Assembly: GCA_030737835.1 (NCBI GenBank)
Contig: JAUJYN010000012.1
Span: 12,510,729-12,574,728, forward strand
DNA: 64,000 bases
Direction of reading: 5' to 3'
From: Acorus gramineus
Lineage: Eukaryota; Streptophyta; Magnoliopsida; Acorales; Acoraceae
A model generated the notes under the pieces. The model made no database searches, was not told where the DNA came from, and saw only the letters and a program-made list of their open reading frames with translations. Shown here piece by piece: positions 24,721-35,395 of this stretch. Numbering within the stretch: position 1 is the first letter of the stretch; every line of letters begins with the position of its first letter. The position numbers and the translations under genes are program-made.

Positions 24721-26369
24721 ATATAACAGAGTAGGGGATGGTATTATCAAACTTGGGTTGATATCTTACCAACTTGTCTCTGTTTGGGTTTTGGGAGGCC
24801 GATAGAGGAGGGCAACCAACTCTTTTTTTTTTTTTTTTTTTGTCTCTTTGCTATTTCATCGTCTCTCTTTCATAATTTCACTCAAACATTGTCTATTTTA
24901 ATTTTTATTAGAATAGATATGTCCATAATTTTTTAAAACAAAAAAACAAAATGTATCTTTCAATGCCCTTGTAACAAAAAAAAAAAAAACTTGTCCTCCT
25001 GCACAGAGATGAACAGTTTCGTGCATATGGAAGCATCAGACACTGTTAAATTTCAAGAGGCCCAGATAGTACAGCTCATACTGGGAAGGCCTTGTACTAT
25101 TAAAATATAGATCAGAGGTCCAAATACTACTACTAGAGGAAAGGAAAGAGATACAATCAATCCGTCATACAGTCTAGTATGTAGTCTTATATATTATGAT
25201 AGTGCAATATATAATATGTAAAATTTTAGCGCAGTATATAATGTGTGAACTTTTATTTTAATGTATGACGCAATTTTTTTTCATTTTTTCAAAATAAAAT
25301 AATACACTATTGTATTTAAGTATATACTTTATTTTATATAACAATATGTACTTCAATGGAAGAGTATAATTTATTTTTTAAAAGAAAAATGATGTAAACC
25401 ATGAATGGGGTTGCAATGAAGCTGGACATATATCATTTTCCAAAAAGAAAATGTGAGACCCAAGTGGAGTATGCATGACATATTTGCATATGGAAACATG
25501 TTTTGTATTTTTTTTAAGTATATACTTCTCTAATAAAGGACTTGCTTTTACAACCTAAGTACATATTCGAATGAAATTAAAGGAGATATTTTGGTATTTT
25601 TCATAATAGAGTATAGTAAAGTATTCTATTAGGGATTTCATATATGGCATTTGCAGAAATGATCGTTTGTATCAATACTGTATACGAAAATGTTAGCCGT
25701 CACTTTTACAGTCCCAAAGTGTTTTGAGTTTTGTTTTTAAAGCATAATTGATTAATGATATACAACATTCACTGCTAAATTCAGAAGGCCCAAATTCTAC
25801 AACACAAGGGTCATATGATTCATTCAGATCAGATCCGGCTACTACAATCAACATTGGGTTTTATATACTTGGGTCATTCCTGCAGTCATCTAATAATCCT
25901 AACCTATGACATACTTACTTAATCTAGCATATATGATAGGTTAGGAAAAATATAAAGGGCATATTCATATGGTTCATTTGAGTATATACTTCAATTATAA
26001 GTGTGTGTACATATACACCAAGATTAAAACAATCTCAGGACTATAAATGTGACTGGATGAATGTCATTCCCTAACATTTTCCTTGTTTAAGAGATTCTAA
26101 ATGGGCACTAATATACAGTCAATCTATTAAGCATATATATACTAAGTCAGAAAATTAAAATACAAAAATGTTTGCATTCAATCTATTCTACTATTACTTT
26201 ATTAGTTGCACAACATGTTGAAAAGCTGCAAATATCACCGACTGTCCCCAACATCTTTCTTTTTTAAGAGATTCTAAATAGATATTAGTTATGAAAGCAC
26301 ATCTGACATTTTTCTTTAGAGATTCTTAATAGATATTAGTCATGAAGGCACATCTGACATCATTCTTTG
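24721..26369. other. Intergenic with diverged repeats, no gene
   Basis: Holds one copy of the dispersed AT-rich repeat (about 25180-25400). Near 26092, 26268 and 26320 it also has short direct repeats starting 'agagattct(a/t)aat', the last two with 'agatattagt.atgaa.gcacatctgacat'. A further related unit resumes at 27806 after the inserted MITEs. Confidence 0.5.
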
Positions 26370-27271
26370 TCCCCGTTTAGATACAGAATAGGACTTATTA
26401 TTGGACATACAGTTATTCTGGTATAAGTTAGTATAAATAAAGATAAATTGATTTTGTGTTTGGTTGTGTTTTGAATTATTCTCGTTGGTAAACGTAAGAA
26501 TAGTTAAGCCCCCGTTTAGAACGGGGATAGGATTTATTCTTAGGTATACAGTTATCCGAGCATAAGTGAGTATAAATAAGGATAAAATGATTTTGTGTTT
26601 GATTGTGTTTTGAATTATTCTCGTTGGTAAAACGTAAGAATAAATGTTTTGTTGTTTGGGTAAAATGTGAATAAAATATGGATAATGATTTATAAAAGGT
26701 AAAAAAATAATGATAATTAGATTTAACAGGTGATTTATAAGAGATGATGACAGTTGATTTGACAGTGGGCCTACATATTTTTTAGGTGGAATAACCTCGG
26801 ATAACTTTTATTCTATAGGCGTTGATTGGAATCCATATACCACTTTATACCAGTTTATTCTAGCATACTTTATCTGGGGTTATCTGGGCTTTCCAAACAC
26901 AACAAAATTTCTATCTGGGGTTATCCGTGGTTATCCGGGGGTTTATTCTCATTCTAAACATGGGCTGATAAATGTTTTGTTGTTTAGGTAAAATGTAAAT
27001 AAAGTATGGATAAAGATTTATAAAATGTAAAAAAGTAATGATAGTTGATTTGACATGTGATTTATAAGAGGTGATGACAGTTGATTTGACAGTGGACCCA
27101 CATATTATTTAGGTGGAATAACCTAGGATAACTTTTATTCTAGGGGTTGATTAGAATCCATATACCACTTGATATCAGTTAATTCTGGCATACTTTATCT
27201 GGGGTTATCCGAGCTTTCCAAACACAACAAAATTTCTATGCAGGGTTATCCAGGGGTTTATTCTCATTCTC
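26370..27271. mobile_element. Outer MITE split by an inner copy of the same family
   Basis: The left piece is 26370-26507, starting CCCCGTTTAGATACAG; the right piece is 26966-27271, starting TAAATGTTTTGTTG. Put together they match the complete inner element (26508-26965) across its length, apart from a missing right end where the Tourist copy at 27275 begins. So one family member has inserted in another and a third element has cut the outer right end. Confidence 0.8.
26508..26965. mobile_element. Inner, complete MITE of the same family (458 bp)
   Basis: The ends read GCCCCCGTTTAGAACG and, on the complement, GCCCATGTTTAGAATG. Flanking triplets are TAA (26505-26507) and TGA (26966-26968), a likely mutated 3-bp duplication. 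No coding capacity. It interrupts the outer copy between 'cgtaagaatag' and 'ataaatgttttg'. Confidence 0.8.
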
Positions 27272-27274
27272 TTA

Positions 27275-27803
27275 CCCCCCGTATGGCATGGAACATAAGG
27301 CAAGAATAATGAACAATAGATGAGAATAGCTAAAAAAAGTTGTTTGTTTTGATAGAATAAACCCCGATAGTTATGTCTGAATAAGCTAGAATCAGGCCTG
27401 ATAACTATTCTAAGAAAATGATGGAATTGTTTATCAAGGCTTATCTATGTCAATGGATAAAAATACATTTCTCTGTCATTTTAAAAAAATTATCTCACCT
27501 AACAGACTCACACAGATTTCAAAAACTGTCACATCTATCAAATCAATCATATATCTCTCACACTATTCTCAGAGGGTATAATTGTCATTTAAAAAATTTT
27601 AAACTCTTATTCATCCCTTATCAACCATTTATTATCACTTTATCCAATGTGAACCAAACAACAAAAAAATCATTTTTACGTTTTCCAATGAGAATAACAA
27701 AAAGGACAACCAAACAAAAAGTTACTTATTCAGTCTGAATTGTTATCTATCTAAGTATAGTTATCAGGAGCGAATAATATAATGTCACACCACATACAGG
27801 AGG
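27275..27803. mobile_element. Tourist-like MITE, copy 2 (529 bp, TTA duplication)
   Basis: Starts CCCCCCGTATGG and ends CACATACAGGAGG (three changes from a perfect complement), flanked by TTA at 27272-27274 and 27804-27806. Same family and orientation as 24035-24561. Host sequence resumes with 'gagattccacatagatattag', the repeat unit seen left of the nested cluster. An open frame at 27418-27738 is a by-product of the MITE. Confidence 0.88.
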
Positions 27804-27806
27804 TTA

Positions 27807-28258
27807 GAGATTCCACATAGATATTAGTTGAGAAGTCACATGTGACATTAGGCCAAAAAAAAAAAAAAAAAGGGGACAGAATTGTTTGTTGTTGAAGGTT
27901 TTCTTGCTGGATTTAAAATGAAATTATTTGGTTTCCAAACTTGAGAATACCAGCAAAAGCCTTGATATGTGGTGGATAATTAAAGTCTTCAGTTGAGGTG
28001 AGGAGACAATCTTAACCAAAACTAATCACAGTTGTTCCCTTCTGAAAATGATTGAAAACAACTTGTGTATTTAGTAGACTTTTCTTCACTCCTTACCCAT
28101 GGACACAAAGTTGAAAATTCTATGCTTAGATCCCTTAAACCAATGGCCAACTAAACTTTTGTTCGTTGAACTGTGTGTTTAATAGTGTACCAAAATCTGG
28201 TGAAAAAAGAGCATTAATTAATAATTATCATCGTTACATCTCTTATTCAAACTCAATC
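27807..28258. other. Spacer between MITEs, no gene
   Basis: AT-rich single-copy-looking sequence with an A run at 27857-27871. No motif of note. Confidence 0.5.
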
Positions 28259-28261
28259 TAA

Positions 28262-28713
28262 GGGGTTGTTTGGCTAGAGGAATAGGAGGGGAATAGGGGA
28301 GGAATAAATAAGAATAAGGAAAAAAATTGTTTGGGTAGAGAGAATAAGGGGGTATAGCTATGCAGAATTAGGAGAAAATAAACTGTTATTAGTATTCCAA
28401 ATCCCACTATGAAATTGTGTTATTCCTTCACTGGTATAAGGGGACCACCTATCAAATCATATGTAATCACATCAAATCACCTGTCATCACATCTTATAGA
28501 TCAATATGGTCCACATGTCAAATCAATTTTTTACACATTATTCACATTTTATTCCTTATCAACCAAATACTCCAACCTTTATTATTACGTTTTCCAATGA
28601 GAATAACTGAAATCACAACCGAACACAAAATCTCTTATTCAATTGATAAAGTCAACAATTCTTAGAATAGGTATAAACCCCATAATAGCTTATGCCTCTA
28701 TCCAAACAGGCCC
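28262..28713. mobile_element. Tourist-like MITE with Harbinger-like ends (452 bp, TAA duplication)
   Basis: The left end GGGGTTGTTTGGCTAGAGG pairs with the complement of the right end, GGGCCTGTTTGGATAGAGG. It is flanked by TAA at 28259-28261 and 28714-28716. The terminal GGGG..GTTTGG is shared with the autonomous Harbinger element at 14930-23027, so cross-mobilisation is conceivable. Confidence 0.85.
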
Positions 28714-28716
28714 TAA

Positions 28717-31439
28717 AATTTTCGAGAGCGTATTTTTCATAACAATTGAATATTTTTAAAAATCTCTTCATGCATGTATCATAACTATATATCAAATGAT
28801 ATCTACTATGCGGTATAAAATCCTTATCAAATATTTATTTTGAGTGCTATTATGTGCAATCCGCATGGACAGTTCATATATCATCATAGCGTCCATCAAA
28901 ATATATATGCCGAGATATAAATCTCGTTAAATTTATTTTATATTTGTTAAAAAAAGCCCATTCAATTTGTAATGGAGTAATCGATTTTTTTTTTTTTTTT
29001 ATCAACCATATATATTACTGGATGAGGTTTAATTTATTATTTAAAAAAAAAATTATCTATTGAGCTGGACATTCGTTTGTTTTTTACTTGGACTTCCTTT
29101 CTATGCTACAACCTTCAAGTACAGGCTCCTCTTTCATGATAATTCCCCAGCAATGTTTAACATGTTTGTGTTGTTCAATGCATGCATATATCAGTTTTTA
29201 CACTTCAAAGGATGGCATAGACAGCTTTGGTTGTGATGGGACAGCTTTGGTTGTGATGGGTTGGATGTGATTTCATGTAAAAACCATCATCACAACATGT
29301 GAGAGTCCATTTGGTGTCTGAGATTGGCCTGACATTTTGACCTGGCGTTTGAAATATAGAAAAACCATGCATTCATACTTCATAGGGTTTGTCCCTGCTC
29401 CAAGAAATTCACACTCCTGATATTGGCGTGATAGTTAAGTATGTCGATGGATCAAAACATTGAATATGACAACTGATCAGGAAATCTTTTTGGAGGACTA
29501 ATTATTGGAAAATTAGGATGCTTGCATGGCTTGTTTAAATAGTGAAATTTAACCATTAAAAATTAAGCCACTCATTGAATAGCTTTTGAAGTCTTTTGTA
29601 TCTTCTTAAGGATGGGAGGGCCCTTGTGCGTGCTTTCCAAGCAAAAAATTTAAGGCTCTGTTCGGGAGAGCGTTGCACTGTGTTTTTGCTGCGGTGAAGT
29701 CAGCGGACGCTGACAGATGCGACCGCTCACATGAAGGGTATTTGAACATCTGCGTCGCTAACTCACAGATCTCATTTTTTATTTAGACGACATTACACTT
29801 GATCCTTTTTATAGTCTAAAATGCACTATCATATGTATAATTGACGAGATATGTAACTTGTTAAATCTTTTTTATGTTTACTAAAAATGGAATCCTTCAA
29901 CTCAAAACGGAGTGATATATACTTTTTATCAAAGCAGGTATCAAGTTAGATGATGTTTTTTATTATTTAAAAAAATAAAAGCAGGTATAAACTGCGTATT
30001 AGACCGTAAAAAAAAAAGTTGAGTCTAACATTTTATCTGACGTTTTTCATATGTTGTCACAATCACTGTTGGGCCTACGATCAAAATGGGCCCAAGATCT
30101 GAACGAAGGATCAAAGATACTAACAGCTGGTGACGAGCTGGCGAACGGATGACGTGACGGAGAAGGTCGCAGTCAGCCGAGTTGGATCGGGTGGCGTTGT
30201 GGACCCGAGATGGGCCGGGTTTCTGGTCTCGTCATGCTCCCTTTGTCGGGTAAAGCCCACTGTACTGTACGGAGCCTGACAAGACAGAGACCTCCCCCAC
30301 TTGTTCATCTTCTGCTTAAAAAACAACTTAATAATCATACGGTTTTGTATACGCGTGCCAAAATACGGATCATACGGTTTTGTTTTTGTGTGTGAAGTGG
30401 CCATGGAAGGTGCTTTCATATTATCACTTTTTTACTTCCCCTGGTGCTTTCATACGTGAAGTTAGAGTATAAATTTTTTTTTTTTTATATTGGCGTATTG
30501 TATAAATTTAAGTCCATCAATTATTCAAATATGGATTGAGTAATTGTTTTTTTAAAAAAATTTGGCATCAAATGGAGACTCTACCAACCTATTAAAACGT
30601 GGTTGGTTAAAATACATATAGCTGATTTATATTATATAATATTAGATTATTAAATATCTTGTTTTCATGATTATCAATAAATATATTTTAGATGTTATTA
30701 TCCGTAGAAAAATATTTTAAAATATAATAATTAATTTTTTATTTCAATTATTTCATTGAAATTTTAAATTTCTATTTTAAAAAAAAAGTATTCATCAGAT
30801 ATGGATCCCGATTCAAATATTTAATGATAAATTTAAATTGGTATAAAAGAAATAGAAACATGTTAAGCTCAATCCTTGTGGAACCTTGTTGGCAACTATG
30901 CATGCATTTTTGTTTAACTTTTTAAAAATATATATACTTGAATAAAAATTGTATACTTTTATAAAAAAATGAATACATACTGGCCGGGGCCACGAGGTTT
31001 AAAATAAAGAAAAATGTACACATAAAAAAATACATGTATGATAATTTGAGATAATTAAAATCGTTGGATAATGATCTCGTTGAAATAATGGACGATTGAT
31101 AGAGAAAGCTGTTTTATTTTTATTTCCTTTTCCATATTTAGAAATTTGAAACAAAAATTTGAAGGTACAATTTATTTATTTATTGAAATGTCATTATTTC
31201 CCATCACAAAAAAAATAAAAAGAATGAATGTTCAAATAATTAAAAAGAAAATCCAAATTATGATTTTTCAACCTCAAAACATGTTTGCACATTAGCACTC
31301 ATTTCTTCTTCCACCCCCTGCATATTGGTATCAATTGAATGTATTATATCCTAACTAAACAATTTCATATGCTACATATCTTTATCGATTTAAAATTGAT
31401 TTAAGTAATGGAACAGAACAAAAAAGAACAAAAACAAAT
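28717..31439. other. Intergenic; repeats and a GC-richer island, no gene identified
   Basis: Holds diverged copies of the dispersed AT-rich repeat near 28900-29060 and 29800-30050, and a 20-bp tandem duplication of ACAGCTTTGGTTGTGATGGG at about 29221-29260. A GC-richer patch at about 30080-30300 has overlapping short open frames on both strands that resemble no protein I know. It may be a dead transposon piece or a distal regulatory region. Confidence 0.45.
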
Positions 31440-31450
31440 TAAATCCAAAA

Positions 31451-31984
31451 GGGAAAAATCCATATAAACCCTTGTAAATTGATTGAAATCCATATAACCC
31501 CCTGACATTTTTTAAAATCCATATAACCACCTGAAAATACTTAGTAAATCCAAATAACCCCCTGAATAAAATTTACGTTTACAGATGATGAATATATTGT
31601 GAATATTATGTTTGGTTAACCTCAATAGAGAACACAATATACCCAAAAAATCCTACAGTGTGTTAAAAATGCAGAAAACCATATGTAAATGATGATTTTA
31701 CTATTCTGGATAGGGTTTTATAATATATTTAGAGATAGTAAAATCATCATTTTTTTATGATTTTTTACATTTTCAACACATTGTAGGGGTTTTGTAGTAT
31801 ATTGTGTTTTAGTAAGGGTTAATCAAATAAAATATTCACAAAATATTAATTATCTGTCAACGTAAATTTTATTTAGGGGGTTATTTGAATTTATTAGGTG
31901 TTTTCAGGGAATGATACGAAATTTAAAAAAGACAGGGGGTTATATGAATTTTAATCAAATTTAAGGGGGTTGTATGAATTTTTC
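31451..31984. mobile_element. Long foldback element (534 bp) with 11-bp target duplication
   Basis: Almost the whole element is one inverted repeat: left arm 31451-31715 (GGGAAAAATCCATATAAACC, then 'aaataaccccctgaataaa', then 'tttggttaacctcaat') and right arm about 31730-31984 carrying the complements. TAAATCCAAAA occurs directly before it (31440-31450) and directly after it (31985-31995). A 9-11 bp duplication fits a Mutator-like origin. It is non-coding; the family also occurs at 8433-8931. Confidence 0.85.
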
Positions 31985-31995
31985 TAAATCCAAAA

Positions 31996-34823
31996 ATAAA
32001 AAAAGCCTTGGATAACACTATCCATGGGGTTTGAATAGCAGGGAAGGAACAGAAATATTTCCTCGTAGCACGAGCCGAATAAATAAATACCCGTGTGTAC
32101 ATGACCATGACATCCAAACAGTGTCCAACATCAATTTTATTTCCTTATAAAGCAATACTCACTTTTCCTCCCAAACAGTGTATAAAGATAGATTGAATAA
32201 ACATTTATTGCTGTGAAAGTTCAACACCTCGAAATCTGTTCTGGACTCGAATTTCCATGCATCAGTGCGTTCGTTTGGACTTTCTCCTCCTGCAACGGTC
32301 AGGATTCCGCCCTGCTCAATTGGCTTCATCGATTGGACGGTAATAATCATTGCTATGGATTTTTTTAAGGTTGCGTCCCATCAGAGTTTGGGTTTCATCG
32401 GTTGGACCGTCTTGATACTGTACACGTGTACGAATGGACGGAATCACAACAGTGTGGCCAAGTGGTCCCGGTTGACGTGTGGGTTCTCAAAACTCACGTC
32501 ATATATGGACGGCTCTGATTGAGCTATGACGAAATTCGCTTTGTAGCACGATTTACGAGGAAGTGTCCCTGATGCGCTCTTGCATGTCTGTGCACTGCTC
32601 GGCGTATGAAATCCACTTCACAACGTACTTCACTTGTATTTTTTACAAAAACAAATATAGAAAATATGTGCATTTATTTGTATGAATATTTATATCATTT
32701 TTTATTATAAAAAATTATATTTTATTGAGTATAAACATACTTCAAAAAAAAAAAATATTAAAAATTATGGTTGCAAATGGACCGTAAAATATGGCTACAC
32801 ATTATTTTTAGGGAAAATGATATGTTCAGTTTCCTATACAGCTTTAATTATAGTCACATCGATTTTCTTTTAAAAAAAAAGCATACAATCTAACACTCTC
32901 CAATTGAAATATATGCAGTTATATAAAATAAAATATATATTAAGATATCATTTCGAAACTATAAACAAGACTATGAAATAGACTGTGTATTATCACTCAT
33001 TTTTTGTTTGATACATGAGTTATTTTTTTCATAATAACTTTTATATGACGTTGTGGATGATGGTAATTTACTTAGCAGAGTTATGAAATAATATTAACAC
33101 TCTTTGATTTTTTTTTTCTTGAGAAAAGATATACCTTTTATATCTAAATAAGACGAGTTACAAGAGGTTCAAATGAAACACAAAATGAGAAATGAAAGAG
33201 GCCAAGGGAGTCAAGAGAGGTTGGTGAAACATTGCTCAGAATTGAAAAGAAAAATAGAGAGAAAAAAAACAAACAAGGAAACACCACAACAATTATTAGC
33301 CTGAAGTGATTTCATCTCCTAATCTCATTTAGTGAGAGAAGGTGCTAACCGATTTTTTCAAAACTCGACTCGCTTTAGGCAGGCCTGTCAACGAGTCTGG
33401 TCTGGACCGGATTATGGTGGACCCGACCTGTAACAAGACTCGCCGGACCCAAGTCTAACTCAAAACTCGGCATGTCCTTGGGAATCTGAACCTGGACCTG
33501 GTGGATGGATAATGGCTAATAAAAGTAAAAGAACATTTTTATAAATTAAAGCAATTTATAAATTAAAAATCTAGCATAATTTACAAAACATGTAAAATTT
33601 AACATAAAAAAATAATATAAGCTTAAGCTTTAAAAAGATTTAAAATAAATTAACACATACATATAATATCAAAATGTATGGATTCAAAAACTTGATAAAT
33701 GTGATAAAAATTTAAGTGTCAACTAATAGCTTAAAAATCATATGGGTTTATGAATTAAACAATCGGGTCTCATATTCATGGTATGTTGGGGTAGACCCAG
33801 ATCCGTCTTAATTTTATGTTTGGGTCCAGCATGTCAGATCTAAATCAGGTCAAGTAAATCACACATATAATCAAGTCTGAAACAATTTGAGCTGGGTTTG
33901 AACCCAACTCGTTGACATATCTAACTCTAGTTAGTCAATAATATATAACACAAGTGTATAAAATATATTAATATATCTACCATATCCAAGAAGTTTAATA
34001 CCCGGGTCCATTTATAAATTAATCCTAGTATCAGATATTTTCTTATTGGATTTTTATATGTATACATTCAATTTTATCAAAAATGTTTATATGAAAAATC
34101 TTAATACAAAAATATTTTTCAAAAACTTTAAGCTAATGTATCCGTATCCCACCATTACACGGTGTTTCTAAACTTGAGGTACAGATATCGTGAAAATCTA
34201 AAAAGTTATTTCTTCCAAAAACACTAGATGACAAACTTTCGAATGATTAATTGTATAGGAATATGGGTCATTTCACATCCACTTAATTGTTCAAAAATAT
34301 AACCCCATCTTTTTTTTTTGTTTGGACTCTGTCATTGCCTATGGAAGTTTTTCCTGTATATAAACCCATTCTCTAAAACTTAGAATTTTTTAAACGTAAT
34401 ATTTTAACAAAATTGAATTTACAAGGGATACACCGTATTCCCTTATTTTTCCATCAACTTTTCCATTTGAGACCATGGTGGAAAACTACACGTCCTAAAA
34501 AATGGAGCCTCTATGAAATATTTTTATCTAAAATAACAATTATCTCATGTTAAGTTTTTTTGAGATAAACAAATAGATATAACATTCTCAATTTTATAGA
34601 TCAACTATGAAGATCCTTTCAATATATATAAATAAAAAAATAATCTAAAAAAATTATTTGTACTCTTAAATTATAAACGTCAGAATTTAATTTAGATCCA
34701 CGCTGGCGTTATCCAAACGATGTTGTTGTAGTTGTTGTATTTTTTTTTTTCTTGGTATAGAGGGGTTACTACGACGGTTTGAATTGAAAACTCATGATAC
34801 CGAAATCTAGAGGCTCAAGAGCA
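31996..34823. other. Intergenic, with a GC-richer unique patch and a hAT-like MITE
   Basis: At about 32250-32530 is a mixed-composition patch with two related blocks ('ggcttcatcgattggacgg' and 'gggtttcatcggttggacc', about 70 bp apart) but no recognisable protein. At about 33376-33926 an element has inward-facing copies of CTGTCAACGAGT / ACTCGTTGACA, a terminal motif common in plant hAT MITEs. The rest is AT-rich. Confidence 0.45.
33376..33926. mobile_element. Probable hAT-type MITE
   Basis: The left end TAGGCAGGCCTGTCAACGAG pairs with the complement of the right end, TAGATATGTCAACGAGTTGGG. Paired GGGTC/GACCC-rich subterminal blocks lie inside each end. No convincing 8-bp duplication is left, so ends and class are approximate. 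Confidence 0.5.
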
Positions 34824-34829
34824 CACGTG
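34824..34829 (+). promoter_or_regulatory. G-box CACGTG upstream of the bHLH gene
   Basis: Perfect CACGTG about 570 bp upstream of the bHLH ATG. The encoded protein has the residues that recognise this site, so self-regulation is possible, though a single hexamer is weak evidence. Confidence 0.35.
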
Positions 34830-35212
34830 CCAGATTACCTTACACGCACCTATAAGCGTGTCTAGTCGGCGACACTTTAGCGTCAAAAGATAAAAAGTAG
34901 TAAAAACGGAGGGGGGCCCAAAAACACGACGCCTCCCCCAACCCAATCATTCAATGCTGAGAAAGTGACGTCTCGGACCCGTCAATTTATAACCCTGTCG
35001 GATACCATCCACTACGGTCCCCCGACTGTACAAATACGCCCACCACATCGTATAAAATACGACATACGTTCAAACAAACATACACGCTCCTCTCTTAAAG
35101 CGACTTTCGCGACCTCTCCGTTTTATACGTGTAAGCAGACGTTGCTTTCAACGAACGGCTGTTGTAGAAAAGTCGTCGAGATCGAACGGTCATCCGTCGC
35201 TTTTTATAATTT

Positions 35213-35219
35213 ATATATA
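35213..35219 (+). promoter_or_regulatory. Probable TATA box of the bHLH gene
   Basis: TATATATA-type motif about 180 bp upstream of the ATG, in a region that becomes GC-richer toward the gene. Confidence 0.45.
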
Positions 35220-35395
35220 CGACCTTCTCCCGATTTTCTGCCTCAAACGACGCAATTCTTTTCGAAAAGTTTTCCTTTTTAAAGTCCCCCACTTTTTTTT
35301 TGACGACTTACCATTGCTTCTGCTGTTTGGGGAAAAATTAGGGTTATGAAATTTCGAGATATCTGATTCGGATCGAGCGAATTGAAGCCGCGTAT

